DNA of 64,000 nucleotides from JAVBMC01 sp031552845 (GCA_031552845.1 JAVBMC010000005.1:1-64000), one strand, 5' to 3'. Numbered from the stretch's first letter, positions 43,720 through 52,547 are shown. Translations and numbers: made by a program. Notes: generated by a model not told the origin, from the letters alone.

Positions 43720-44561
43720 ACTCCTTCTACAAACAGTCCACCCGCCACTCGCTCTACATTCACGGCGCACTCTTCGTCGGGCTCCTCATCGCGGCCTTCA
43801 TACATACATGGATAAAGCCCAGGCAAGAAATAATCATCCCCCTCACCCCAACCCTCGTCCTTGACGAAAACCTCGCGCCACCGGACGATAAGCCGCAGGA
43901 AAAAGAGAACACCAAAGAGCCCGACACCCCTCCTCCGCCCAAAGAAATCCCCGCGCCGCCCCCACCGCCTCCGCCGCCGATTCCGGAGGATACTGTCCCT
44001 ATTGAAAAACCCAAGCCGCCGGAGAAGAAGCCGGACCCCAAACCAGTCGAACCACCCAAACCACCGGAGAAGAAACCCGACCCCAAACCGCCGACTCCTA
44101 AACCGCCGGAAAAACAGCCTGAACCAACCAAGCCAAAAGAATTCAAAAAAGGCACCCGCATCAGTGCGACTGACGCCACCAAGAAGTACAATCCCACCAA
44201 ACAAACCACAGCCAAGAAACTGAGTGAAGCTGAAATACAAAAGCTCCTCAACCAAGGCTATCGCCCCGGGCGTGAAAACATCATCGCCCCCAACGAAGCC
44301 AGCCGTTGTTTCAATCGAATCCGCGAAGTCATGTATGAAGCATGGGATCAGCCGACCGATGCGTCCCTCGTTGCCACGCTTGAAATCCGTCTCGACAAAA
44401 CCGGACGCGTCTCCAATCCCCGCATCGTTAAAAGCTCCGGCAATAGTTTCTTCGACCAATCGGTCCTCAACGCCGCCAGCAGCGTCACCCGCATCAGCGG
44501 CCTCTCCGCAGAATTTCTTGACAATTACGAAACAGTCACTATCGCTTTCCAACTCGATTGA
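43716..44561 (+). CDS. TonB/TolA-like energy-coupling protein
   Basis: The 281-residue protein has one N-terminal transmembrane segment (LYIHGALFVGLLIAAFIHTW), a long periplasmic linker of Pro-Lys and Pro-Glu repeats with a run of prolines (about residues 50-150), and a folded C-terminal domain with ATLEIRLDKTGRVSNPRIVK and the FDQSVLNAASS helix, as in TonB and TolA. It would transmit proton-motive energy to outer-membrane receptors or support envelope integrity. No exbB/exbD or tolQR is adjacent. It overlaps the M28 gene by four bases, so the two are co-translated. Confidence 0.85.
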   Translation: MNSFYKQSTRHSLYIHGALFVGLLIAAFIHTWIKPRQEIIIPLTPTLVLDENLAPPDDKPQEKENTKEPDTPPPPKEIPAPPPPPPPPIPEDTVPIEKPKPPEKKPDPKPVEPPKPPEKKPDPKPPTPKPPEKQPEPTKPKEFKKGTRISATDATKKYNPTKQTTAKKLSEAEIQKLLNQGYRPGRENIIAPNEASRCFNRIREVMYEAWDQPTDASLVATLEIRLDKTGRVSNPRIVKSSGNSFFDQSVLNAASSVTRISGLSAEFLDNYETVTIAFQLD

Positions 44562-44611
44562 TTCCTGTTGGAGCTTCACAAACTCAACCACCGCATAGGA
44601 GTAAGAGTATC

Positions 44612-45544
44612 ATGAAAGTAACCATCATCGGCGCCGGCCGCACCGGCTCCAACACCGCCTTTGCCCTTCAATGCGCGGGAACCGTCGCAGAAATCCAAAT
44701 GCTCGACGCCCATCCCGACCTCGCTGCCGGCGAAGCGCTCGACCTTCTCCACGGCACATCCGCCGCGGGCGGACAAGACATCTACGCCGGTGATTACGCC
44801 CGTGCGGCCGACAGCGACATCTTCATCATCACCGCCGGCCTCCGCCGTAAACCCGACGAAAGCCGTCTCGACCTCGTCAACCGCAACGTCTCGCTCTTCC
44901 TCCAAATACTGGCCAGTATTTCAGAAGCCGGTTTCCGCAAGGACGCCATCTTCTTTGTCGTCTCCAACCCCGTCGACATCCTCACCCGCCTCGCCGCCGA
45001 CAGGCTTGCGCTCCCCGCAGACCAAGTCATCGGCCTCGGCACCATGCTCGACACCTCGCGCCTGAGCTCCCTCATCGCCTCCGAACTCGATCTCCACCCC
45101 ACGCAAGTCATTGCGCAGGTACTCGGCGAACACGGCGATACGATGGTGCCCGTCTGGTCAAGTGCCACCTGCGCCGGATTCCCCCTCTCACAAATCCCCG
45201 GCTATAACACCGAGTTCCGCACCAAAATCTACGAACGCCTCAAAGGCAGCGGTGCCGAAGTCATCCGCCTCAAAGGCGGCGCCGGCTGGGCTGTCGGCCT
45301 CACCATGTCCAAAATCATCGACGCCATCGCACTCAACCAAAAAGCCGTACTCCCCGTCAGCACCATCCAAAAAGGCGCCTACGGATTGCGCGACGTTGCC
45401 ATCAGCGTTCCAACAGTGTTGGGACGTAAAGGCGTCGTTGAGCAGCTCGAAATCGAACTCTGGCCCGAAGAACTCGCAGGCCTCAAAGCCAGCGCCAAAG
45501 CGCTTGACGAAGTCTACCGGAAAATCGCAACAGGTACGCTCTAA
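44612..45544 (+). CDS. malate/lactate dehydrogenase family protein
   Basis: The ATG at 44612, with TAGGAG ten bases ahead, gives 310 residues of the NAD-dependent LDH/MDH fold: IGAGRTGSNTAF (dinucleotide binding), VVSNPVDILT, GLGTMLDTSRL, and catalytic His in LGEHGDTMVPVWSSA. In the substrate-specificity loop AGLRRKPDESRLDL, the position that is Gln in lactate dehydrogenases appears to be Arg, which favours malate. Other parts look LDH-like (GEHGD, DTSRL), so I leave the substrate open with malate more likely. A citrate synthase is 5 kb away, but no other TCA gene is seen. Confidence 0.85.
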   Translation: MKVTIIGAGRTGSNTAFALQCAGTVAEIQMLDAHPDLAAGEALDLLHGTSAAGGQDIYAGDYARAADSDIFIITAGLRRKPDESRLDLVNRNVSLFLQILASISEAGFRKDAIFFVVSNPVDILTRLAADRLALPADQVIGLGTMLDTSRLSSLIASELDLHPTQVIAQVLGEHGDTMVPVWSSATCAGFPLSQIPGYNTEFRTKIYERLKGSGAEVIRLKGGAGWAVGLTMSKIIDAIALNQKAVLPVSTIQKGAYGLRDVAISVPTVLGRKGVVEQLEIELWPEELAGLKASAKALDEVYRKIATGTL

Positions 45545-45559
45545 GCCTAGCCTGCAAAA

Positions 45560-45605
45560 TGCCGCACCGCCTTATTGAAGATCCTTCAATAAAGGCGGCA
45601 CGGCA
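45560..45605 (+). terminator. long near-perfect hairpin after the malate/lactate dehydrogenase gene
   Basis: The arms TGCCGCACCGCC...TTGAAG and CTTCAA...GGCGGCACGGCA form a stem of about 20 bp with an ATC loop and two imperfections. There is no T run after it, so it may be a factor-dependent terminator, a processing site or a repeat. It overlaps the longest possible start of the next gene, which argues for a later start. Confidence 0.6.
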
Positions 45606-45639
45606 ACCTGTGACAACACCCAACCCATCCCACTGCCCC

Positions 45640-46362
45640 ATGTCCTCTAAACGCCCCTGCCCCGCACGCCACCGCCCCCAAGGCCTCGATATTCTTCACG
45701 AAGACCGCGACCACTTCGTCATCAACAAACACGCCGGGCTCCTCTCCACGCCTACACCCAAAGGTGAAATCAACACCGCCGAAGGCAACCTCACCACCTA
45801 CATCCGCAAAGGCTCACGCGTTTCGCGGCTTGCCGCCTGGCTCGTCCACCGCCTCGACCGCGACACCAGCGGCATCATGCTCTACGCCAAGACCGAAGCC
45901 GTCCGCGACAAACTCCAATCCACCTGGCCCCAAACCCAGAAATACTACATCGCCACCCTCTGCGGCCGCCTCGACAAACCCACCGGCACCCTTGAACACT
46001 ACCTCGCCGAAAACGAAGACCAATACGTCTACCCCGTCAACGACCCCGCCCTCGGCCGCCTCTGCCTCACCCGCTACGCCATCATCAGCCAAACCGACGA
46101 CACCACCACCGTCAAAATCCAACTCCTCACCGGCCGCAAAAACCAAATCCGCGTACAATTCGCCGCCATCGGCTACCCCATCCTCGGCGACAAAAAATAC
46201 AACCGCAAAGGCCCCAAAGCCGACCGCCTCTACCTCCACGCCGTCACCATCATTTACCCCCACCCCCACAGCGGCAAAATCCAAACCCACACCGCCCCCA
46301 TCCCCCCCCAATTCCACACTACCCAAGCCCAATACGACGCCATCACCATCCCAGATGCCTAA
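45640..46362 (+). CDS. RluA-family pseudouridine synthase
   Basis: The enzyme isomerises uridine in rRNA or tRNA. The catalytic Asp lies in AWLVHRLDRDTSGIML, the RluA-family signature, and RLKSGRKNQIRVQF-like LLTGRKNQIRVQF is present near the C-terminus. With the ATG at 45640 (chosen because the earlier one at 45559 sits at the hairpin) the product is 240 residues. It has no N-terminal S4 domain. Neither start has a clear ribosome binding site. The plus strand is nearly free of G at many codon ends, an extreme composition. Confidence 0.88.
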   Translation: MSSKRPCPARHRPQGLDILHEDRDHFVINKHAGLLSTPTPKGEINTAEGNLTTYIRKGSRVSRLAAWLVHRLDRDTSGIMLYAKTEAVRDKLQSTWPQTQKYYIATLCGRLDKPTGTLEHYLAENEDQYVYPVNDPALGRLCLTRYAIISQTDDTTTVKIQLLTGRKNQIRVQFAAIGYPILGDKKYNRKGPKADRLYLHAVTIIYPHPHSGKIQTHTAPIPPQFHTTQAQYDAITIPDA

Positions 46363-46759
46363 AACAGCACAATCGTATACCCGTGGTGGTGGAATGCAAC
46401 ACCACAGGGTGTTGGGGTAAAAACACACGGGGCACCCGGATACGGAAGCGCAAGGCCTTCGTTCCCCTTACCCTCGACCTTTAACGCCCAAAATACCGTT
46501 CTTTGGCGCCCCACAAAGGAAAAAACCAGACCAATCCACCTCCAGCGGGGGAGGTTCTTCTGTTCACTTCCGCAGGTGTATCGGTTTTACTCGGTGCGCG
46601 CCGTGTGTTTACTTTCTGACATGTTAACCTCAGCTTGCTGAGATATATATCTCAGTAACTCTACACACAGAACCTCAGCTCCTTGAGATGTATCGTGCGC
46701 AAAGTTGACAGATTAAGCGAACTTTACAGAGATAGTAGACGCCACAAATATAGAATACC
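46363..46759. other. intergenic between convergent genes
   Basis: A small hairpin (ACCTCC 46538-46543 with GGAGGT 46550-46555 followed by TCTTC) could end rluA-like transcription. Palindrome array C lies at 46626-46693. I see no gene. Confidence 0.5.
46626..46693 (+). repeat. palindrome array C, about 22.5-bp period
   Basis: CTCAGCTTGCTGAG (46629-46642) and CTCAGCTCCTTGAG (46674-46687) lie 45 bp apart inside similar 23-mers beginning AACCTCAGCT. Between them is the perfect 18-bp palindrome CTGAGATATATATCTCAG (46638-46655), overlapping the first, and a decayed unit. Order is weaker than in the other arrays. Confidence 0.6.
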
Positions 46760-47473
46760 TCAACGGAACCAATCAATCAGCCAGTCGAACAAAATCATCC
46801 CGCCAAGCGGTGGCACTAATGTCCCTAATATCAGCCAGCTCGGATGTACTCGCTTGCATGCAACCGCCCAGATAAGTCCCCCGGGAATCAAGAGTGAGCT
46901 ATAAAGGATTGTACGTTGCGACCAAAACTCCTCTTCCCAACGCATGAGATTGCCCACCGGATCAAATATGACAATAATAGCAATGACTGCCCAACACAAA
47001 AGAAGTAAGCGGCTGACAAACGGCTTGTCATGGTAAACAAACCAAACGCCCAAAAATATAGCCGTCGGCCAATATAAAAACTGAATAGTCCGGCCACATT
47101 CTCTTCCAAAATCTTCGGACACAGCGAACAAAATGCCGATCCCTTGCAACCCACACGTGAGCAACAACAATATCCCTTGAAGAACTCCCAAACGGCACAA
47201 CTCTTTTGCAATCTCAGGCATTCTTTCGCAGCTACACAAACTAGCTACAAATGACAGTATAACCATCAACAGCATCGGCCACCCGTCTGTACAAAAGTCC
47301 TTTATATCGCTCACATAAGTAATTCCGAGTGATACCCATGCATTCCACATGTAGAAAACGAACAAAGCAGTTACCAAGCGTAAACACCATAACCCAATCT
47401 GCGCGGCGCGGCCTTTAAACCATACCCAGAGCAAGACTGCAGTCGGCCATTTCGTACTGAAAAAACTGCTCAT
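46760..47473 (-). CDS. multi-pass membrane protein of unknown function
   Basis: The 237-residue product has about six or seven hydrophobic segments (for example VTALFVFYMWNAWVSLGITYV, WPMLLMVILSFVASL, LIPGGLIWAVA) with short charged loops and several cysteines. I recognise no family. The start overlaps the stop of the upstream gene by four bases. It is the last of three small membrane genes that follow the phosphoribosyltransferase on the minus strand. Confidence 0.7.
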   Translation of the reverse strand: MSSFFSTKWPTAVLLWVWFKGRAAQIGLWCLRLVTALFVFYMWNAWVSLGITYVSDIKDFCTDGWPMLLMVILSFVASLCSCERMPEIAKELCRLGVLQGILLLLTCGLQGIGILFAVSEDFGRECGRTIQFLYWPTAIFLGVWFVYHDKPFVSRLLLLCWAVIAIIVIFDPVGNLMRWEEEFWSQRTILYSSLLIPGGLIWAVACKRVHPSWLILGTLVPPLGGMILFDWLIDWFR

Positions 47474-47961
47474 GGCATCGGCTTTCCTTGGTTGCCATGG
47501 GAGGACATTGGACGATGCCGATAGCCCCAGCGAAAGAGTCCCGGTGCTAAGAGTTGATCCAACTTAGAGACAAAGCGAGGTTCGTTACAGTCCGCAGGCA
47601 GTTTTGCGAGCACGCCTTCCGCATAAGTTTGTAACGCAGAGAGTTTTTCTGGCGCAACCCGCCCCTGTGCCGTTTGACAATAGGCCAATACTTCCCGTGC
47701 AATGTCTTCTGATTCGATTTGACGGTTCATGAAATAATCAGCACTGGCATCCAGCGTAAAGCGAGAAACCGCTATCAACTCAGGGTCTTGGCCTTCATGC
47801 CAAGTAAGCCGAAGTGAAAGCTCTTGTAACCATGCGATTGATTGACTTTCCGTCAACAGAGTATACTGCCATAGGAGAAGAACGCTCAGAGTAAAGAAAG
47901 CTGTACTCCCCGACAGGGCGATTATCCAAGTGATAAACTCACTCTTCTGATGATGTTTCAT
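47470..47961 (-). CDS. single-pass membrane protein of unknown function
   Basis: The 163-residue product has one N-terminal transmembrane helix (WIIALSGSTAFFTLSVLLLW) and a soluble, mostly helical domain that is likely outside the cytoplasm. I place the start at the ATG 47961; a GTG immediately before it is possible. The start lies inside the preceding gene, which ends at 47939, so the two are translationally coupled. No homologous domain is recognised. Confidence 0.65.
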   Translation of the reverse strand: MKHHQKSEFITWIIALSGSTAFFTLSVLLLWQYTLLTESQSIAWLQELSLRLTWHEGQDPELIAVSRFTLDASADYFMNRQIESEDIAREVLAYCQTAQGRVAPEKLSALQTYAEGVLAKLPADCNEPRFVSKLDQLLAPGLFRWGYRHRPMSSHGNQGKPMP

Positions 47962-48592
47962 CACTCTCCCTCGGATGTTTTCTTGCCGCTTCTTCTGCCT
48001 TTTCCTCAGCCTCTTTTTTCAACGCTGCGCGCTGAAGTTTTCCAGCGATAAAAGGCGTATTTGTGTACGCATTACGTATTTGAGAGTGCCACCAGATAAA
48101 ATGGCATTCCTCTGAGCGAGGCATTGTTAAGGCCGATACCTTCGGATAAGCCCAATTAAAACTCAGGTAGAATACACCATCCCCCAATCCATTGTAAAAG
48201 TGAGGATACCCGCAGGCACACAAACAGCGCCAGCCGTCTTCAGGCGGCAAGTTTTCAATGTAGCGTTGATGGAGATCCGGCGGAGGCAGAGGAGGTCCAA
48301 CGAGATACTTGTTTATTCCCGAAGGCTTTCTCAAAGCACTTTCCAACCCCCAGCTATAAGCGTGGCGGTCAAAAGCATATTGTTCAAGGCCACGTCTGGT
48401 TGCACGAGACAGCGTCAACACTGTATTCCAGTTACCTTGGAGGGTCTGCTTTTCTACCTCACGGCAGGTGGCAAATTGGCGTGCGCAAATCGTACGTGCC
48501 TCTAACACCAAGAGGCGTTCACGCAGAATAGCGAAGCACATCACTAAACACAGCACCAGATAGATTGTGGCTTGGATGATGTGTTTTTTCAT
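47939..48592 (-). CDS. membrane-anchored protein of unknown function
   Basis: The 217-residue product opens with a transmembrane segment or uncleaved signal (IIQATIYLVLCLVMCFAILR), then a domain rich in Trp, Tyr and Cys (CLCACGYPHFYNGLGDGVFYL), and a charged Lys/Glu coiled end (KKEAEEKAEEAARKH). It starts six bases after the phosphoribosyltransferase stop, without a clear ribosome binding site. With the two following genes it forms a unit with overlapping ends; possibly a small envelope complex. Confidence 0.65.
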   Translation of the reverse strand: MKKHIIQATIYLVLCLVMCFAILRERLLVLEARTICARQFATCREVEKQTLQGNWNTVLTLSRATRRGLEQYAFDRHAYSWGLESALRKPSGINKYLVGPPLPPPDLHQRYIENLPPEDGWRCLCACGYPHFYNGLGDGVFYLSFNWAYPKVSALTMPRSEECHFIWWHSQIRNAYTNTPFIAGKLQRAALKKEAEEKAEEAARKHPRESDETSSEE

Positions 48593-48598
48593 GGCGGG

Positions 48599-49162
48599 CT
48601 AGCTGTCGGAGGCCGGGGGATGCGGGTAAAGCAAGCCGTAGAGGTAGTCGTTCTTGCGTTTGAGTTCGTCCGGGGTGAGGCCTTCCATCTCGTGGGGGAA
48701 GACGACCCAGCGGTCGGTTTGGTGGATATAGTAATCGGGCTGTATTTTGGTTTGGTTGTGGCCTATATGCCAGAATGGAGTAGCGATGCGGACATCGGCC
48801 TGGGTTGGTGCGAGCTTGTCAATGATGGCTTGTGCCGTCATGCCGGAGTCGAAGATATCATCGGTGACGAGCACTTTGATGCCAGAACGGCAGAATTCGA
48901 GCACCCGCGGCGGGCATTCGAGTTCGACGGTAGAGGTGCGCGTGTCGATACCGGTGTAGGAGGCGCATTTGACGATGTCGTGTTGTACGTGGTGCGTGCA
49001 GTAGCGCAGGTATTCATGCACGGTCATCCCGACGGGCGCCCCGCCCCGCCAAACGGCAAGAATCAAATCCGGCAGCCAGCCGCTGCGGTACACGTTGTCG
49101 GCTAAGCGGTAGCAGATGGCCAAGTAGTCGTTGGCGGAAAGGTAGAGTTTGTCCTCAGCCAT
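48599..49162 (-). CDS. phosphoribosyltransferase family protein
   Basis: The ATG at 49162 gives 187 residues (the longer frame overlaps thiE and is rejected). The PRPP-binding loop KVLVTDDIFDSGMTAQ is clear. The N-terminal AICYRLADNVYRSGWLPDLILAVWRGGAPVG resembles the hypoxanthine/xanthine-guanine group of archaea and others (the predicted PRTases with RGG motif). The purine base is unknown. It overlaps thiE by eight bases. Confidence 0.82.
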   Translation of the reverse strand: MAEDKLYLSANDYLAICYRLADNVYRSGWLPDLILAVWRGGAPVGMTVHEYLRYCTHHVQHDIVKCASYTGIDTRTSTVELECPPRVLEFCRSGIKVLVTDDIFDSGMTAQAIIDKLAPTQADVRIATPFWHIGHNQTKIQPDYYIHQTDRWVVFPHEMEGLTPDELKRKNDYLYGLLYPHPPASDS

Positions 49163-49775
49163 AGTATTCACCCCAGATATCTTGCAGACGGCGGATGGCG
49201 TCAAACGGCGAGGCGGCGTGGCAGACGTCGCGCACAACGGCAAAGTTGGCCGCGCCGGCTTGGAGCACTTCGCGCAGATTGGCGGTGTTGATGCCGCCAA
49301 TCGCGAGCGCCGGACATGGCGCGGCTTGCAGCATCTGAGCCATGAGATCAAAACCCAGCACGGGGTCAGGGATGGCCTTAGTCGGTGTAACGAAGACCGG
49401 CCCCACGCCGATGTAGTCGGGCAAGTGTTCGGCCGAGCGGCGTACTTGCTCTAAGTTGTGCGTGGAGAGGCCGAAACAGCCGAGCGAGGGGTAACGCTTT
49501 TTGATAACAGTCAGGTCGCCGTCGTCCTGTCCGATGTGCACGCCCCCTGCTCCGGCTTCGACAGCCAACTCGGGGTCATCGTTGAGGATGAAGCACGTGC
49601 TGCTGCCTTTGACGATGGAGGCAAAGTTGCGTCCATGCTCCAGCACTTCTTCACGCTCACCGTTTTTGATGCGCAGTTGGACATAACGCAACCCGGCCTT
49701 GACGGCGGCTTCCGCACACGTCTCGTAGGAGGTGACCGGGTTGGTTATTACAAGGTAGAGGCCAAAGTGTTCCAC
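49155..49775 (-). CDS. thiE: thiamine phosphate synthase
   Basis: ThiE couples the thiazole and pyrimidine phosphates to thiamine phosphate. I choose the GTG at 49775, which shares a base with the upstream stop (TAGTG) and gives 206 residues; the frame further upstream is a shadow of the esterase gene. Motifs present are YVQLRIKNG, ILNDDPELAVEAGAGGVHIGQDD, GLSTHNLEQ, IGVGPVFVTPTK and the phosphate-binding AIGGINTANLREVL. No other thi gene is near. Confidence 0.9.
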   Translation of the reverse strand: MEHFGLYLVITNPVTSYETCAEAAVKAGLRYVQLRIKNGEREEVLEHGRNFASIVKGSSTCFILNDDPELAVEAGAGGVHIGQDDGDLTVIKKRYPSLGCFGLSTHNLEQVRRSAEHLPDYIGVGPVFVTPTKAIPDPVLGFDLMAQMLQAAPCPALAIGGINTANLREVLQAGAANFAVVRDVCHAASPFDAIRRLQDIWGEYYG

Positions 49776-50638
49776 TATTTCACCATACCGATGTTCTTCA
49801 TCCAATCGATGCACTCCATCGGCCAGTTGGCCGTGCCGGGGATAGTCTTGGCCAAGCCGACGCCGTGGTTGGCCTTTTGATAGATGTGCAGTTCGGCAGG
49901 TACTTTGTATTTGCGGCAGGCCTGATAGTAGAGGATCATGTTTTCGCAAGGGACGGCCTTGTCTTCATACGTGCCCCAGAGGAAGGTGGGCGGCGTATTA
50001 GCTGTGACACGCTTATCAATCGAGAACTCTGCAATCTTCTCCGGCGAGGCATCTTCGCCCAACAGGTTCTTCTGCGAACCGAAGTGCGTCACGCCTTCAA
50101 TGCCGAGCGCCAGCACAGGGTAGCACAGCACAGCGAAGTCCGGGCGGCTGGAGACGCGCTCAACCGGGTCTTTGGCATCGGCTTTGGCGTCAATGAACAT
50201 CGTGGCTGCGCTGCCGGCCAAGTGTCCGCCCGCCGAGAAACCGAGCACGCCGATCTTTGCAGGGTCAACACCGAATTCTTTGGCGCGAGCGCGCACAGTT
50301 TGAATGGCATGGCGGGCGTCATCGAGCGGTGCGGGGTTTTGATATCCGCGCCCGTTGTGGCGATACTCCAACACAGCGCACATGATGCCCTTACTATTCA
50401 ACCACGCGGCGATGTCCTTGCCTTCGTGGCCGGTTGCCAAATGGCCGTAACCACCGCCGGGGCAAACAACAATGGCAGCACCGTTGCCGTTCTCAACGGT
50501 ATACAAATCCAAAGTCGGGATGTCCTTAGATTCGGTTCCCTTGGCGCCGGGTGCGCCGTCTTTCCACAGATTCTCACGCGTCATGGCAAACGTTGAACAA
50601 GCCGTCAGCGCGGCCAAGCAAAAAAGAGTCTTCGTCAT
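49775..50638 (-). CDS. secreted alpha/beta hydrolase (acetylxylan-esterase-like)
   Basis: The ATG at 50638 gives 287 residues with a signal peptide (MTKTLFCLAALTACSTFA). The alpha/beta hydrolase core has the oxyanion HGGG-like VVCPGGGYGHLA, the nucleophile elbow GVLGFSAGGHLAGSA and a C-terminal histidine in KANHGVGLA. This layout is typical of carbohydrate or feruloyl/acetyl esterases of the BD-FAE type. It probably removes acetyl groups from polysaccharides outside the cytoplasm. It leads into thiE with a one-base stop/start overlap. Confidence 0.85.
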   Translation of the reverse strand: MTKTLFCLAALTACSTFAMTRENLWKDGAPGAKGTESKDIPTLDLYTVENGNGAAIVVCPGGGYGHLATGHEGKDIAAWLNSKGIMCAVLEYRHNGRGYQNPAPLDDARHAIQTVRARAKEFGVDPAKIGVLGFSAGGHLAGSAATMFIDAKADAKDPVERVSSRPDFAVLCYPVLALGIEGVTHFGSQKNLLGEDASPEKIAEFSIDKRVTANTPPTFLWGTYEDKAVPCENMILYYQACRKYKVPAELHIYQKANHGVGLAKTIPGTANWPMECIDWMKNIGMVK

Positions 50639-50674
50639 ACAGTTAATCCAAAAGAAAAGTGAACATACAAGACA

Positions 50675-50704
50675 CCAATGGCCTGCCATGCGGCAGGCCA
50701 TTGG
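50675..50704 (-). terminator. 13-bp perfect hairpin between the DUF3332 gene and the esterase
   Basis: CCAATGGCCTGCC (50675-50687) and GGCAGGCCATTGG (50692-50704) pair perfectly around four bases. The minus-strand sequence that follows has only a modest T content (TGTCTTGTATG), so it may terminate weakly or stabilise the upstream message. Confidence 0.6.
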
Positions 50705-50718
50705 CAGAACAAAACAAA

Positions 50719-51174
50719 CTACAGCAGTGCGGGCACGGCGTCAGCCATGTCGTCACGTTGCAGAACGATCTTGCCATCAATTGTGGCGGCTTTGCCGAGG
50801 AACTTGCCTTGGCTGTCGTAGGCAGAGATGCCCTCTTCACCCTTCACGAGGCGGAAGTCGCCCTGAGGTGTCGTGACGCGGATCGAACCGTCAGCCAGCC
50901 GTTCCATGCGGGAGTCGCCCATCGTGGTCGAAGCCACGGGATTGTCGCCTGTCCAGAACTCGATGGAGTTGAAGATAATCGCATCGCCCAGAATACAGAC
51001 GCCGTACACAGGAATAATCACGCAGACCAAAAAGACCAGTTCGTCGGTCCAGTCATCGCTTTGGCTGTTGACCCAAGTATCAATCCGCTTCGTCAAAACA
51101 AACGGTCCTTTGCAACCCATCGTTGCGGACAACAACACCATCGCGGCCATAGCCGTAATCACCAGTTTCTTCAT
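50719..51174 (-). CDS. DUF3332 family lipoprotein
   Basis: The 151-residue protein has a lipoprotein signal (AMAAMVLLSATMGCKG). The mature part has the family pattern of TKRIDTWVNS and ELVFLVCVIIPVYGVCILGDAIIFNSIEFWTGDNP. This agrees with DUF3332 as I remember it (a hydrophobic hairpin followed by a beta domain). Its function is unknown; it is membrane-associated. It follows the second trpB by 18 bases, with GGAAAG-like ribosome binding sequence. Confidence 0.8.
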   Translation of the reverse strand: MKKLVITAMAAMVLLSATMGCKGPFVLTKRIDTWVNSQSDDWTDELVFLVCVIIPVYGVCILGDAIIFNSIEFWTGDNPVASTTMGDSRMERLADGSIRVTTPQGDFRLVKGEEGISAYDSQGKFLGKAATIDGKIVLQRDDMADAVPALL

Positions 51175-51192
51175 TGTCTTCCTTTCTGTTTG

Positions 51193-52404
51193 TTAGAGAT
51201 AATTCTCACCTGTACCATACTTCTCGATGATAAAGTCGATATCCTTGTCGCCGCGCCCGCTCAGGTTGACGAGGATGGAGCTGTGCGGATTCTCCTTGGC
51301 ATACTTCATGGCAAACGCCACGGCGTGGGAGCTTTCGAGTGCCGGAATGATGCCCTCCTTGCGGCAAAGAGTATAGAACGCCTTGAGGCAGTCTTCGTCG
51401 CCGATGGCGGTATAATTGACGCGCCCCATATCCTTCAACATGCAATGCTCCGGGCCGGAACCGGGATAGTCCAATCCGCTGGCAATCGAATACACCGGCG
51501 CAGGTTGGCCATCCGCTGTTTGCAATAAATAGCTGTTGAATCCATGCAGGATGCCCGGCTTGCCGTATGTCAGCGATGCGGCATGGTCGCCCAGTTTAGT
51601 GCCGCGCCCCAGCGGTTCGACACCATACAACGCGGTCTCCATATCATCCAAGAACGCAGTGAACATGCCGATGGAGTTACTGCCGCCGCCCACGCAGGCG
51701 GTCACGGCATCGGGTAGCTCGCCCGTCATTTCGACAAACTGCTCGCGGGCTTCAATGCCGACGCAACGCTGGAAGTCGCGCACCATCAGCGGGAACGGAT
51801 GCGGTCCCACAACCGAACCAATGCAATAGATGGTATTGACGGGGTCTTTCAGATAAGCTTCAAAGGCCGAATCCACGGCTTCTTTCAACGTCTTGAGTCC
51901 GAACGAAACCGGCACGACCTTGGCACCCAACAGCTTCATCCGCACCACGTTCGGGTGTTCCTTGGCGATGTCCACCTCGCCCATGTGAATCTCGCACTCG
52001 AGGCCGAAATAGGCCGCGGCCGTTGCCAAGGCCACGCCATGCTGTCCGGCGCCGGTCTCAGCGATGAGCTTCTTCTTGCCCATGTACTTGGCCAACAGCG
52101 CCTCGCCCATGCAATGGTTCAGTTTGTGCGCGCCGCTGTGGTTCAAATCCTCGCGCTTGAGATAAATCCGTCCGCCGCAGTCGCGTGACAGCCGCCCGCA
52201 GTAGTAAACAGGCGTCGGGCGTCCTTGAAAATGTTTGCGGATGCTGCGCAGTTCCGAAATGAAATCGTGCGATTTGCTAATGGTATGGTAGGCCTCGTTA
52301 ATCTTCTTCATCTCGGCCTGCAAAATCTCCGGCACATACATGCCACCGTAGGCGCCAAAAAAACCTTCGTCGTTCGGATACTTCTTAAAATATGCTTCGC
52401 TCAT
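51193..52404 (-). CDS. trpB: second tryptophan synthase beta-like protein
   Basis: The 403-residue protein is a complete fold-type II PLP enzyme with [20 protein letters not shown] (PLP lysine), [22 protein letters not shown] and [10 protein letters not shown]. It differs from the operon TrpB, which has [11 protein letters not shown], and has a longer N-terminus. Without a linked trpA it may work as a stand-alone indole-salvage synthase or associate with the TrpA at 25 kb. It has its own promoter and is followed closely by the DUF3332 gene. Confidence 0.9.
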   Translation of the reverse strand: MSEAYFKKYPNDEGFFGAYGGMYVPEILQAEMKKINEAYHTISKSHDFISELRSIRKHFQGRPTPVYYCGRLSRDCGGRIYLKREDLNHSGAHKLNHCMGEALLAKYMGKKKLIAETGAGQHGVALATAAAYFGLECEIHMGEVDIAKEHPNVVRMKLLGAKVVPVSFGLKTLKEAVDSAFEAYLKDPVNTIYCIGSVVGPHPFPLMVRDFQRCVGIEAREQFVEMTGELPDAVTACVGGGSNSIGMFTAFLDDMETALYGVEPLGRGTKLGDHAASLTYGKPGILHGFNSYLLQTADGQPAPVYSIASGLDYPGSGPEHCMLKDMGRVNYTAIGDEDCLKAFYTLCRKEGIIPALESSHAVAFAMKYAKENPHSSILVNLSGRGDKDIDFIIEKYGTGENYL

Positions 52405-52441
52405 AATACCTCTAATTGGTCAAATAACAACGTCGGGAAGA

Positions 52442-52470
52442 AGTATAACTGTTTCTATATACCATTGCAA
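52442..52470 (-). promoter_or_regulatory. promoter of the second trpB
   Basis: On the minus strand TTGCAA (52470-52465) and TATACT (52447-52442) are 17 bp apart, about 38 bases ahead of the ATG. Confidence 0.7.
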
Positions 52471-52518
52471 GACTAAACAGCCGACCGATAGACATCCTAA
52501 AACCGCACCCATCCCCTG

Positions 52519-52547
52519 TTGCCTTTGCAAATGCGTTCTGATATAAT
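52519..52547 (+). promoter_or_regulatory. promoter of pdxB
   Basis: TTGCCT (52519-52524) and TATAAT (52542-52547) are 17 bp apart. The AAAGGAGGT ribosome binding site at 52555-52563 precedes the ATG at 52567 by four bases. It is divergent from the trpB promoter 50 bp away. Confidence 0.75.
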
